This document shows positions 1-12,465 of a DNA stretch of 64,000 bases, piece by piece. The first letter of the stretch is position 1; each line of letters begins with the position of its first letter. Source of the DNA: Apodemus sylvaticus (lineage: Eukaryota; Chordata; Mammalia; Rodentia; Muridae); the NCBI RefSeq assembly GCF_947179515.1, contig NC_067473.1, positions 90,380,850-90,444,849 of the forward strand, in the 5' to 3' direction. The translations under genes and the position numbers were made by a program. The notes below the pieces were generated by a model. The model was given only the letters and a program-made list of their open reading frames with translations. It did no database searches and had not been told where the DNA came from.

Positions 1-1836
1 CAGAGCTTGATGACCAGTTACTTTCTCTGTGGCTCTCAACCTAACATGTTAGGCAGGACCTCATACTGAAGCCAGAGCTCACAGCTTTGGATAGCCTACA
101 TAGCCAGCTTTTCCTGGGGGACCCTTTCTTTGGCTCCTGAGTATTCAGATTATAGCACTCAGCTTTTATGTGCAGCTGAAGATCCAGGCCATGGTCTTTG
201 TACTTACTTGACAAACACTGCATATTGTTCAAATCAGAAGAAATATATCTACCTATTCAAAATTTAGAGTTCCTTCATCATTAAAAGCCTGCAAAATACA
301 TTCTTATAGCTTTAATTTTAGTTTTTATTTTTATTTATTCCTTTACATGTTACTCACTGCCTGCCTCACTTTTACCCACTCCTACACTCTTCCTGCCTAT
401 TTCCCTTCCCTTCTCCTCTGAGTGGATGGGGCTCGCTCCCAAATCACTGAGTATTCCTTCATCCTGGCACATCAACTCTCTGCAAGGCTAGGCATATCCT
501 CTCCCACTGAGGCCAGAGAAGGCATCCCAGCTAGAAGAGCATATCCCATGCACAGGCAACAGCTTTTGGAGTAATCTCCACTCCAGTTGTAGCTTTTGGG
601 ATAGCCCTTGTAAATATGTGAGGAAACTAGGTCCAGGCCACGTATGTTCTGTGGTTTGTCGTTCAGCCTCTGAGAGCCCAAGGGTCCAGGTTAGTTGACT
701 ATGGTGGTCTTCATGTGGAGTTCCTATCCCCTTCAGAGTTGCAATACTTTCTCCTGTTCTTCAATAACAGTCCACATCTACTGTTTAGCTGTGGGTGTCT
801 GCCTCAATCTGATCTAGCTCCTGGATGGAACCTTTCAGAAAAAAAAGCAATGTTGTACTCCTGTCCGTAAGAATAACAGTATCATTAATAGTGTTAGGTA
901 TTGGTGCTTACCCATGGGATGAGTAACAAGGTGGGCCAGTTATTGGTTGACCCTGTCCTCAGTCTTTCCCCCATCCCTTGTGCATAGGATTCTAGTCAAC
1001 AAGAGAAATTTGTGTTTGAAAGCTTTGTGGGATGGTTGGTGTGCCATTGCTCCACTGGAGCATCCAGTTTTATGTTGAAGTCCTTGATCCACTGGGACCT
1101 GAGTTTCATACAGGGTGATAAATTTGCATCTATTTTCATTCTCCTACTTGTAGATATCCAACTAGTCTAGCAACATTTGCTGAATATGCTTTCATTTTTT
1201 ATATTGTATTGCTTTGGCTTCTTTATCAAAAATCAAGTGTTCATAGGTGTGTGGGTTTATTTTTTGATCTTTTATTCAATTGCACTGATCAACTTGTGTG
1301 GTTCTGTACCAGTACCATGCAGTTTTTATCACTACTGCTCTGTAGTATAGCTTGAGGTCAGGGATAGTGATACTTCCTGAAATTCTTTTATTGTTCAGGA
1401 TTGTTTTGGCTATCATGGGTGTTTTGTTTTTATATGTGAAGTTGAAAATTTCTCTTTCAAGGTCTATTAAAAATGTGTTGGAATTTTGATGGGCATTGCA
1501 TTGAATCTGTAGATTGATTTTGGAAAGATGGCCACTTTTACTATGTTAACCCTACTAATCAATGAGCATGGGAGATCTTGCCATCTTCTGATATCTTCTT
1601 TAATTTCTTTCTTCAGGGACTTGAAGCTCTTGTCATACAGAACATTCACTTGCTTGCTTGGATTTACACCAAGACATTTTATATTATTTGTGGCTATTAT
1701 GAGGGGTGCTGTTTCCCTAATTTCCTTCTCTGCCTCTTTATCATTTGTATAAAGAAGGGCTACTGATTTTTTGTAACCAGCTACTATGCTGAGGTTAATT
1801 TTAGCTGTAAGATTTCTCTGGTAGAATTTTTAGGGT

Positions 1837-1913
<77 letters not shown>
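1837..1913. repeat. (CA)n(TA)n microsatellite
   Basis: Eleven CA units pass into a TA-rich run. It lies inside the ORF2 part of the antisense L1 and grew after insertion. Confidence 0.97.
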
Positions 1914-1915
<2 letters not shown>

Positions 1916-4747
1916 TATTATCCACAAATAGCGATACATTAACTTCTTCCTTTCCAATTTGCATCCTTTTGATCTCCTTTAGTTTTCATATTGCTCTGAC
2001 TAGAACTTCAAGTAATAGATAGATAGACTATATAAAGAGAGAGTGGGCAGCCTTTTCTTGTTCCTGATTGCAGTGGAATTGTTTTATTTCTCTGCATTTA
2101 GTTTCATGCTTGCTGTTGTCTTGCTGCATATTGCTTTAATTATGTTTAGTTATGTGCTTTGTATCACACTGATCTCTCAAAGTTTTTATCCTGATTTGTC
2201 AAAGGCTTTTTCAGCATCTAATGTGATGATCATTTGATTTTTTTCTTTCAGTTTGTTTATTTGGTAGATTCCGTAAATGCACTTTCATGAACCATTCTTG
2301 GATCTTTGGGATAAAGCATACTTGATTGTGATGGATTATGTTTTTGATGTGTTTCTGGATTTAGTTTGCAAGTATTTAATGAATAGCTTTGCATCTATGT
2401 TCATAAGAGAAATCGTTCTAAAGTTCTGTCTTTGTTGAGTCTGTGTGCTTTAAGTATCAGGGGGACTGGTTTCACAGAATGAGTTTGGGGTGTTCCTTTA
2501 TGTTTCTATTTTGTGGAACAGTTTGAGGTGTATTGGTATTGGCTCTTATTTTAAAGGAAAGTCTGGTAGAATTTTGCACTAAGACCATCTGGCTCTGCGA
2601 TGATTTGGTTAGAATATGCTTAATGACTGGTTCTATTCCTTTTGGGATTATGGGATTGTTTAAATAGTTTACTTGATCTTAATTTAACTTTGGCACGTGC
2701 TGACTACCTAGACTATTTTTCATTTTTTTAATAATTTCCAATTGTCAGAGTGCAGGATTTTGAAGTAAGACCTAATGCTTCTTTGTATTTCCTTAGTGTC
2801 AGTTATGTCTCCCTTTTCATTTCTGATTTTGTTTTTGTGGCTACTGTACCTCTGTCTTTTGCCTAGTTTGGCTGAGAATTTGTCTGTCTTTTTGATTTCT
2901 GAAAAACAAAACAAAACAAAACAAAAAGCAGCTACTGGTTTCTTTAATTCTTTATATTCTTTTCTATGTTTCTAACTGATTTCAGTCTTGATTTTGATTC
3001 TTTCCTGCTTTCGACTCCTCCTTGGTGTGCTTGCTTCTTTTTTTTCTAGAGCTTTCAGATGTGTTCTTTAATTGCTGGTATGAGATAGAGGTGCTTAGGG
3101 CTATGTGCCTTCATTTTCATTGAATTCTCAGAAATCTTTAATTTCTTTCTGTATTTCTTTTCTGACCCAGATAAAACTGAGTAAAGAGTTGTTCAACTTT
3201 CATAAGTGTTTCTTATAAGGCTTTCTGGTGTTTCAACGGTGTTTAAGTCCAGCTTTAATACATTGTGATCTGATAACATACACAGCATTATTTCAATTTT
3301 CTTGTATCTGTTAAAGTTTGCTTTGTGACCAACTACATTGCAGAATGATCCTTGAGATGCTAAGGAAAATGTATATTCTTTTGCATTTGGGTGAAATATT
3401 CTATAGATGTCTGTTAGGTCCATTTAATTCATAATGTCTATTAGTTTTATTATTTCTATTTTTGGGTATTTATTTCTGGATAACTTGTCAGTTGTGAGGT
3501 AGTAGGGTGTGCTGAAATATTCCACTATTAATGTTTGTGTTTCAATGTGCTATTTAAGTTTTATCAATGTTTCTTTTACAAATGTGAGTACCTTTGTGTT
3601 TTGGGCATAGATGTTCAGAATTGAAAGATCACCTTGGTAGATTCTTTTCCTTTGATAGGTATGAAGTGTCCTTTATTGTCTCTTTCTGATTAATTTTAGT
3701 TTAAAGTATATTTTATCAGGTACTAGAATGTCTATTACCACTTGCTTCTTGGGTTCATTTTCTTGGAAAAGAGTTTTGCAGCCTTTTATTCTGAGGTAAT
3801 ATTTGTCTTCATTGCTGGAATGTGTTTCTTGTATGAAGCAGAATGATGGATCTTATTTTCAAATACATTCTCTTTTTATTGGAGAAACGAGTCCATTGAT
3901 GTTGAGAGATATTAATGACCAGTGATTGTTATTTTCTGTTATTTTGATGTTGGTGGTGTTAGTTTGTATATGTGTGTGTATGTTTGTGTGTACTTCCCTT
4001 GTTTTTACTGGTATGTGATTACTAATTTCCTCTATTTTCTTGAATGTTGTTATCTTCTTTGGATTGGAGTTTTCCTTCTAGTACTTTCTGTAGGGCTGTA
4101 TTAATGGACAGATATATTTTGAATTAGAATTTGTCTTTAAATATATTGTTTTCTTCATCACTGCTGATTGAATATTGCTATTTATAGTAGTCAAGGTTAG
4201 CATCTGTTAGTTTTTGAGCAGTCACAAGATACTTGTCCAGACCAATATAGCTTTTAGAGTCTCTGTTGAGAAGTTGGGTGTAATTCTGTTAGGTCTGCCC
4301 TTGCATGTTACGTGTCTCTTTCCCTTGCTGCTTTTAACATTTTCTTTGTTCTATAGGTTTTGTATTTTGATTATTATGTGATAGGAAGATTTCCTTTCCT
4401 GAACCAGACTAATTGGTGTTCTATAAGCTTCTTGTATGTTTATTGGCATCTATTTCTTTAGATTTGAAAAATTTTATTCTATGATTTTCTGGAAACTATT
4501 TCCTGGGCCTCAGAGCTGGAACTCTTCACTTTCTATTCTTATTATTCTTAGGTTAGGACTTTTCATGCTATACCAGATTTCCTGGATGTTCAGTGTCAAC
4601 ATTTTCTTTGACTGATGTATCAATCTCTTCTATTGTATCCTCTAGACCCAAGATTCTCTCCTCAGCCTCCTATATTCTGTTGATGATGCTTCCATCTGTT
4701 GTTTCTCTTTTCTCTTCCTTAGGTTTTCCTCTTCCAGGATCTCCTCA

Positions 4748-4784
4748 GTGTGTGTGTGTGTGTGTGTGCGTGTGCGTGTGCGTG

Positions 4785-4815
<31 letters not shown>
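4748..4815. repeat. (GT)n microsatellite with GC interruptions
   Basis: Imperfect GT run with GCGT and GCAT interruptions inside the ORF1 region of the antisense L1. It makes the Val/Cys-rich ORF at 4593-5084 spurious. Confidence 0.97.
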
Positions 4816-4817
<2 letters not shown>

Positions 4818-5536
4818 ATTGCTTCTATTTCCACTTTCAGGTCTTGCACACTTTCTTTCTTTCACCTGTTAATTTGTATTTTCCTTTATACCCTTAAGGG
4901 AATGATTTGTTTCTCCTTTAAAGACATCTACCTGTTTGATTGTATTTTCCTGTATTTCTTTAAAGGATTTATCTATTTCCTCTTTAAGGCTGCTATCATC
5001 TTCATAAGATTAAAGGTCATTTTCTTGCGCTTCAGTAGTGTTAGTATATCCAGCGTTTGCTGTAGTAGGGTAGCTGTGCTCTGATACTGTCATACTTTCC
5101 TAACTTTTGTTGATTGTGTTCTTTGGAGGACCTTTAACCATCTGGATGGCTTTGGTCCCTGGATGCTCTTGTTCTCATAGGTATTGGGAATGAGTTTAAC
5201 CTCGATTGTCCTAGTGTGGCAGGCCTCTCTTGGATATCTTTGCACTGTATGGTTCAGGAAATGTTGGTCTGTATAATTCAGGAACTGCAGGTCCAATGAA
5301 GTTGGGCAGAAAGGTGGCAGGGGAATGGAGGTTCTCCCTGTGATAGCAGGCTCCTCGGGGCAGTTTGGCTTGCCCAGAGAACTCAGTGAGCAAGGAAGAC
5401 AGGTGATGGTTAGGGAAGCTTACCTGTATGGTTCATGACCTGAAGGTCTGATGAAGGTGAGAGGAGACATGGATGTGACAATGGGGAGATGCCAGACTGC
5501 TCAGGGCAGCTTGGCTTGCTTCAGAGGACCCTTTAG

Positions 5537-7706
5537 TCTTTAAAAAATAGAAAAATTGATAAGATCTATATGAACAACAGTAAAATCTATAACATGATCA
5601 TTAAAGTTTCAAAGTTACAGGTACAATCCAATGTAGACTATCATTCCTACCAAAATCCTGTTTAATCTTCACTCTTTGTTACATTGGATTAAAGAAATAA
5701 AACTGGGTTTTTAACAAAGATAACATTTTCCATGCATCTGGTTCTTAGATTTGCTTGTTGCATCATCTGCCAGCTGAAGATCTTTTATGAATGTAGGGCA
5801 GGGAGGGTTTTTCTTGAGACAAACTGATCCTTTTTAGTTCTGATCGCTGCAGGAAAAAGGCTTTATAACCTATATGAAGTATAATGCTACAGCAGGTAAT
5901 AAGGTGACCACTTATAAAATGATTTCCAAACCATTGAAGAGCTACAGATGTCATAGATTTAACATGCATAAGTACTGAATTAATGATATCCTCATTACTG
6001 CCTAGCCCACAGTTCCTGTCTCTGTACTCAGTAAATTTGTCTTTAAAACAAAAACCAAATAAACAACAAAGAATCACTATATTCTACCCATATGTAACAG
6101 GAAAAAAAGGGTAAAAATGATTTGTGTAAATTCTCCTTTAAATTATTTATAAATACCTTTTATAATGTTAAAACTATATGGAAATCAGTGTTAGTTGATG
6201 AATTTAGATCTCTTCACTTGAAAGTTATCATTTTTTAATAACTGTAGTATCACTTTCATTGGCTTTTGGGTAAATATTTGGAGGGCATGAATAATTATTT
6301 GAGATACTGTTTGTGTATTGCAAATCAAATTGAAATTTTAAATATGGAAATCAGCCAAATAATCTCTTTCATAACATAAGGCAGTCTAGCTAATATAACC
6401 CATAGTAAATGACTCTTCAGAACAAGTGACTAAAAGCAACTATAAAAACACCACCCATAGGTAATACGATCTTACTGACATGCCAGCAACTGAAAGCTAT
6501 GCATTTAATCGATATAAGAAGGTCATTGAGCAGAGAAAATAGAAGAGAAGAACCCTAAAGTTCAGTCTTTCATGATGTAGTAGTCTTTCTTTTGCTGCCC
6601 TAATGGTAATTAATGGGAAAATTTATAAATGTAGCTATTTCTCATTATTCTGGATGCTGAGGAGTTCAAAATCAAGACCCTAAAATGAAAGAAGGTCTTT
6701 CTTACTTGTCATCTGATAGAAAAGAGATACAGAGAGAGGAGGACAAGATCGAAGACAGAGGTACCAAATCCATTCGTTTAGAAGGGTTAATTTTCAACCT
6801 TAATTCATTTCTGAAGGTAAAATTTCATGAAACCATTGGGGCCTCTAAGATCCCACCTCCAACAATACTGCACTGGGGATTAAGTTTCCACATGTCTTGT
6901 TTATTCTACTTTTGACATCATCTTATCCACTAAGGGGTGAAAAAAGTCCAAGGTACATAGATTTAGAAATAGAAGCAAAAGTGTATGTTAACATCATTTG
7001 ACTTGACATATAGAATTTAACAGTCAGCTTCATTTCTATAACTGCTTGTGTCCAAAAGTGGTGAAGTGTTGCTAATTGCAAATGCTGTTATGAGAATATC
7101 TTTAAAAGGTGTGCTCTTTCAGCAATTAAAACTTGCTCCATGTGTCTCTGATGTAAAATCTCAAACCAAGAAGCTGTTGCATATGCTTTCAGTGGACTGA
7201 TATAAATGGTATGTAGTCACATACATAAAAATCACATAGCTTAAAATATCAGTGAAAGGATAATTGACACTGAGAAATTCTTGGCTTCATGAGGAGACAC
7301 ACAGAGGATCCTATGGTCTTCCCAACACAGTTTCTTCCTATGTCCTCATGTGCTGTTAACTGAATTCTGTGGGAAAAAAAACCCTACATGATCCAATGTT
7401 TGAACCATCAAGGTTTGAAGTTCCTGCCAAACATAAACTCTCTTTGATCCCCATGAAAGCCTATCAGTTTAAATATTTTTCTCTGCTATCATGGTTTATG
7501 CTTCTTACAGTAGCCTTCATCTATGACAAACAGACAGAACAATTAGATTCCTCTGTGTTTCAGCCCCTTGAAAAGTCAACAGTAAGTTTCCCTAGAGACA
7601 CAGTGTTGTTTCATTTACCTCAATGGAACTGTTTTGGGGTCAACCAGTTCCAATCCAATTGAGCAGGTAACCTCTTTCTTCTAACTTTAATGAGACTACA
7701 TTTCTG
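5537..7706. other. Intronic sequence, no gene recognised
   Basis: AT-rich intronic DNA. The part around 6570-6900 (duplex-poor, with a run resembling an ancient mammalian repeat tail) may be an old repeat remnant, but I cannot assign it. No splice-flanked coding segment is seen. Confidence 0.6.
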
Positions 7707-8060
7707 CTAGCTGATTTTTGTCAACTTGACACAAATTAGAGTCATGAAGGAAGAAAGGACCTCAGCTAAAGAAGTGTCTCTATCAGATTGGAATGTAGGC
7801 ATGTTTGAGAGACATTTGCTGATTGGATTGGGAAGGCCCAACCCTCTGTGGAAATTACCATTCCTTAGGAACATGGTCTTGTGCTGTATAAGAAAGTAAA
7901 CAGAGCTAATCATGGAGTGTAAGCCAACGAGCACTGCTTTTCTGTGGTTTCTGCTTTCATCCTTGAGTTCCTGCCTTGGTTGCATTTGATGATATATTGT
8001 AGCCAGTTAGTAAAATAAATTCTACCGGAAGAACATTTTTGGTCAGTGTTTATAATAGCA
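7707..8060. repeat. Rodent dispersed repeat, family A
   Basis: Begins with the characteristic TGTCAACTTGACACAA block and ends near an AATAAA-containing stretch. I recognise this as a common rodent interspersed repeat but will not assign a family name. A second, more decayed copy of its 3' half is at 8850-9070. Confidence 0.65.
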
Positions 8061-8624
8061 ACATATAGGAAAATTAGAGCAACATGATTTTTTTTCAGTC
8101 TATCAATATACAAACTCTAAAGATATTTTCCCTATAATAAACTCTGTTCTCAGCCACATATAATTTTGAAGAAACATATGAAAAAGTCTAATTTGCTTTA
8201 TGTGATGAAAAGTAGAAAGAATCTAGGACCATTACTTAGCTCTGGACTTCCCTTAATTTTGTACAGGTTAGGAATTTTATAAGAAGAAAGAACACTCAGT
8301 ATCCACAGGGTTTAGCTCTCCAGTCTCTCCCTGTCAATAATTTCACAAAAATTATTTTATTGCTTTTTTTATTTAATGAGTCTAGAATCTAGAATGCTGT
8401 TCTAGGGGGCCACCTCATTAATCAGACATAGCACAGCAGCTAGAGCTGCCTTCTACTCTTCAAATGCACGATGTATTTTTCTATTGTTTGATGATTCCTA
8501 TTTTGATCATGTATAGTTATTTCAGTTACTCCTGCAAATACATGCAATAGAATGGTCAAGCGAAACAGGAACCTTAAAATAATTTATAAGTCTTACACAT
8601 AGAAAGAGATTAAAAAATAATAAT

Positions 8625-8770
8625 AAAATGGAGACCAAGTGTAGCTATACATTGATATAATATCAGCACTTGGGATACAGAATCAGAAAATTCAGAAGTT
8701 CAAAGTCATCTTGAACTAAAATTTTGCCAGCCTAAATGGATTTTATGAATCCCTTTGTCTCTGTGCCTTT
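8625..8770 (+). mobile_element. Degraded SINE (B1/B4-like)
   Basis: Contains a decayed form of the SINE core 'taat-cagcacttggga-gcaga' at about 8660-8690, followed by 'gttcaaagtcatctt' and a 'gccagcct' block. Too diverged for a subfamily. Confidence 0.6.
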
Positions 8771-8849
8771 GCACATCTATCCCTATGAACAGAAAACAAG
8801 TTGAAGTTCATCTGGGAGCCGTTAGGAAAGAATATCATTAAAATATAAG

Positions 8850-9070
8850 AGAAAATTAAATAAAACTATATTTAACAAGGAAGATAGCAGGTTGAGCAAG
8901 ACATGGAGAATAATACAATTTGTAGTGATCACCCACACCTTCTGCTTCAGTACCTGACTCTGGATCCTGTCGTGGGTTCCTGCCTTCAGGTTTTTTCGTT
9001 AATGAACTGCTTTGTAGAAGCATAAGATGAAATAAACCCTTTACCTCACCTATGATATGAAGTAACATTT
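8850..9070. repeat. Second copy of rodent repeat family A, 3' half
   Basis: Shares with 7860-8060 the order 'gttgagcaag', 'cttctgcttca', 'gttcctgcct', then 'aataaacc'. It is diverged and truncated, and lies about 0.8 kb from the first copy in the same orientation. Confidence 0.55.
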
Positions 9071-10659
9071 TTGAAGCTGTGTATGATTAACATGTAACTT
9101 TGTAAATTTGTGATTCTAAAGACTGAAGCCAAATAGTTTTCTTATCGTATCATACATGAAAAAAAATAAGTAAACTGGAGTTTTTCCTTGAAAATTAGAA
9201 GTTTATAACTTCTGTGGTTTAAGTTTTAAAACTACTGTTTACTTGGACTCTTGAAAGTATGATAATGCTTGATTTGAATCCAGTTGTATATACTTTAAAG
9301 CACATTTCTTATGCTAGAAGAGCCAAGCTTTTATATTTAAAATTTAATTATTAGTTGCATCTGCATTTGTGAATTAGTAATGATTTATTTACCATAGAAG
9401 TGAGATCAACTTTTGACTGGGATTTTTTGCATACATTCTTTGAAACTATTAATTAATCTAAATTCCTAGTACTTCCCTGGATGGTAAAGTTATTATCATG
9501 AGAAGATTATGTGATATTTTCTCAAAATCTTCAACCTGAACCTCCTATGCTCTAAGTGCATTCCTCCCAATGTCAGTGCTCACATGGATTTGAACTCCAT
9601 CTAACCTCTTATGAGTCAGTGCTTGAAAATATGTTCCCAATAATTATATACTGACAGAATATGCATGGAATTACTCACTAATAGTAACAGTAAATATAAA
9701 TGGTCCTTCTGTGCTTAGCTTTCTTTCAGCTTGCCCTTCAAATAAGCATTCATTAGATTGCAAATTAATTATGTAGCAGACTTTAGCCTTTTTCTTATTT
9801 CTTTAAGTTTTAATGATTCTATAAACCAACCTATAATAAATTCCAAATTCTAAGAAGGTCAGCCTAGATAGCAAAAAATTGGAAATAAAATCAAAATTGG
9901 TTATTATAGCTAATTACATAAAACATAAATATTTGACATTTTCTGAATTTGCTGTTGAATTTATTTCTGTTCTTTAAACATTGACACTCTGAACCATTAA
10001 TTATCCTTTTTAAAATAGATATGTTGTGAGTTTATATTTGAGTATTTTTAAATTAGATATAGTTTTAACTGTCAGGTAAATAAATTTACATGCACAAAAT
10101 AATATAAATAAATGGACATCAATTGTAAAGTAGATAGTAGCAACTATAAATTGCTTATTTAGATACCAGAATGGTAAAATTTAGTATTTCATTTGTCTGT
10201 TGACTTTTTAAGAAAAATGACAAAAAAGTTTCATTTTTTTCCTGGTTTATTGAGGAAGAAAATGTCATCCAGTTTGCAGACCCATAGTGGCCAAAATTTC
10301 CTCCTTCAGACTCTTTGTTCCCCTTATGGCTCAGCACTTTAAACATTGGCTGCTTTCTAAAAGCTGGAATTATATCCTAGGCAGGTATTCTTCCGAATCA
10401 CGAAGCAATGATTATACAAGTTTAGCTGCCACTAATTGAATTTCTATCATATGAGAGACAAATGATAGATGCTGGTTTATTTCTAATCCTTGAAATAATC
10501 TATACAGATTCCTGCCACTTTGCCCTTTTAAATAGGGCCATATTGAGCCGGGAGAAGCTTGCACAGTATCACAGAGCTAAGGGAAACAGAATTATTGAAC
10601 TACATTCCATTACTTCTTAACTAAAGAAATTGTTTTCATTCAGCATGCCTATGTAGTTG
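9071..10659. other. AT-rich intronic sequence, nothing recognised
   Basis: Unique-looking, about two-thirds A+T. No coding segment, SINE or L1 that I can support. Confidence 0.6.
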
Positions 10660-11352
10660 TTTTTTTTTAATTAGATATTTGCTTTATTTACATTTCATTT
10701 TTTCTTTTTTGTATATAAATTATATATTTTTATTTTCTATATTCTTTGTTTACATTCCAAATGGTTTCCCCTTTCCCAGTTCCTCCCTCCCCATATGTCC
10801 CATAAACCTGGGACATCTCCACTCATTCTCCAATCACCTCTCTCCTTTTTCTCTGTCCTGATACTCCCCTCCAATGCTAGATCAAGCCTTTCCAGGATCA
10901 GGACCCTCTCTTTACTTCTTCATGGGAATCATTTGTTATGCTAATTGTGCCTTGGGTATTCAGAGCTTCTAGGATAATTAATATCCACTTATCAGAGATT
11001 GCATTCCATGTGTATTCTTTTGTGATTGGGTTGCCTCACTTAGGATGATATTTTCCAGATCCAACCATTTGCCTAAAAATTTCGTGAATTCATTGTTTCT
11101 AATTGCTGAGTAGTATTCCATTGTGTAAATATACCACATGTTCTGTATCCATTCCTCCATTGAGGGACATCTGGGTTCTTTTCAGCTTCTGGCTATTATA
11201 AATAAGGCTGCTATGAACATAGTGGAGCATGTGTCCTTATTGCAAGCTGGGGAATCTTCTGGGTATATGCCCAGGAGTGGTATAGCAGGGTCCTCCAGAA
11301 GTGTCATGTCCCGTTTTCTGAGGAAGTGCCAGACTGATTTCCATAGTGGTTG
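10660..11352 (-). mobile_element. 5'-truncated antisense L1 next to exon 3
   Basis: A poly-T run at the left edge is followed by mouse L1 3' UTR, then the ORF2 C-terminal end, all antisense. It stops at 11352 inside ORF2 ('ccatagtggttg'), where the sequence turns unique. Its right edge is 96 bp before the first base of exon 3. The frames are broken. No clear target-site duplication was found. Confidence 0.9.
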
Positions 11353-11416
11353 CTTTAAAGATGTACATTTGCCTGACTGTAAACCATTGCTTCTCAGAAA
11401 GGAGAAATCATACAAA

Positions 11417-11448
11417 ACTCACCTTAGCATTACTGTGTTCTCTTGCAG
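11417..11448 (+). promoter_or_regulatory. Grid2: Grid2 intron 2 branch point and 3' splice site
   Basis: A pyrimidine-biased tract ending 'tgttctcttgcag' precedes the exon. The best branch-point candidate is 'ctcAc', with the A at 11421, 28 nt before the exon. The AG is at 11447-11448. All of this falls within the 96-bp gap left by the upstream L1. Confidence 0.75.
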
Positions 11449-11733
11449 CATGTGAACTTATGAACCAGGGCATCTTGGCCTTGGTCAGCTCCATTGGTTG
11501 CACATCAGCTGGGTCCCTCCAGTCTTTGGCAGACGCCATGCACATCCCCCACCTCTTCATTCAACGTTCAACAGCTGGGACCCCAAGAAGTGGCTGTGGC
11601 CTCACCCGGAGCAACAGAAATGATGACTATACTCTTTCAGTTCGTCCACCTGTCTACTTGAATGAAGTCATCCTAAGAGTAGTCACAGAGTATGCATGGC
11701 AGAAATTTATTATCTTCTATGACAGTGAATATG
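11449..11733 (+). CDS. Grid2: Grid2 exon 3: GluD2 amino-terminal domain, about residues 82-177
   Basis: Internal coding exon of the delta-2 ionotropic glutamate receptor. The acceptor TTGCAG ends at 11448 and the donor GTAAGT starts at 11734. The exon opens with the last two bases of Ala82 and closes with the first base of Asp177 (phases 1 and 1). The 94 complete codons include 'CELMNQGILALVSSIGC', 'SLADAMHIPHLFIQRS' and 'WQKFIIFYDSEY'. The 16- and 32-residue spacings of its cysteines match Cys83, Cys99 and Cys131 of GluD2, which take part in the 83-355 and 99-131 disulfides. The 'STAGTPRSGCG' segment distinguishes it from GRID1. GluD2 sits at cerebellar parallel fibre-Purkinje cell synapses, where this domain binds cerebellin-1 linked to presynaptic neurexin. 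The frame is intact. Confidence 0.96.
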
Positions 11734-12104
11734 GTAAGTGTTTGCCATCTGAAAAGTTTCATAAGGTGATGTTTGCATGAGAAGCAATTTTGTTAAATCC
11801 TAAAATATCTGAAGAAACAGACCAATCATTTGTGTTTTTTTTTTGTTTCTACTATACCTCAGCAACAAACAATTAGAAGATGTATTTTCAATGCTATTGA
11901 GCTTGTGCTTTATATTAAATATATTTAAAGTAAAATGTAAATATAAATACCTCTTTGACTATATAAACACACCTGTTGTTTGTTGTCTTTTATAAAAACA
12001 ATCAGAAGAGAAAGAATATGTTTGGTGGATGTCCAGTCAATTGTGGGGGAAATGGGTGCCTTTGTGGGCACATGCTGAGACATCCCTTCCCCCTGAGGGA
12101 CCAG

Positions 12105-12192
12105 TCACACAAGGTATAGTATAGAATAGAATCTATTCATAGCTTGGAGAGGGGAGTTAGGATGGTAGTAGAGACAGAGAAAGGCAGAGAGA

Positions 12193-12235
<43 letters not shown>

Positions 12236-12465
12236 TGTGTAGAGGACTAAAGACTGGCCATGAGCACTTAGAGAGATGGGGGAGGGTAATGGAGAGAGGG
12301 GGAAAGAAATGAGGACAGAGGAAGAGCAAGAAAGCAAGAGAGAAAGAGAAATAGAGGAGGGGGTAACCAAGTGTCCCCTTTTATTGTGAGTCAGGCACAC
12401 CTGGCTGGTGCCAAGTGATTGTGTTGAAGCCTAGGAAAAATTCTTATACCTGTTACACAGCACTC
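12105..12465. repeat. Rodent dispersed repeat, family C, with internal (GA)n
   Basis: Shares 'gaggggagttaggatggtagtagagacagagaaagg'-type sequence and a 'tggccatgagca' block with the copy at 34100-34262, in the same orientation. A (GA)n(GT)n run at 12196-12240 lies inside. The right end is 'cctgttacacag'. Ser/Leu-rich minus-strand ORFs here are repeat artefacts. I do not assign a family name. Confidence 0.6.

Larger units (their letters stand above)
311..5536 (-). mobile_element. Long antisense L1 (Lx type), internally deleted, 5' UTR retained
   Basis: Read on the minus strand this is an L1 in order: 5' UTR (about 5536-5050), ORF1 remnant (about 5050-4400), ORF2 endonuclease and reverse-transcriptase region (about 4300-1070), then 3' UTR (about 1065-311, with the GC-rich Lx-like block at 400-800). 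The C-terminal part of ORF2, roughly 1 kb, is missing at a sharp junction near 1066. Frames are riddled with stops, so it is inactive. Two microsatellites have grown inside it. No convincing target-site duplication was found. Family is inferred from the 3' UTR pattern. Confidence 0.85.
1..11448 (+). other. Grid2: Grid2 intron 2, 3' part
   Basis: Intronic sequence upstream of the first recognisable exon. The preceding exon is not in the window. It is about half repeats: a long antisense L1, two copies of a rodent dispersed repeat, a degraded SINE and an antisense L1 touching the acceptor region. Bases 1-310 show no gene or clear repeat. The intron interrupts a codon after its first base (phase 1), because exon 3 starts with the last two bases of an Ala codon. 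Confidence 0.88.
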
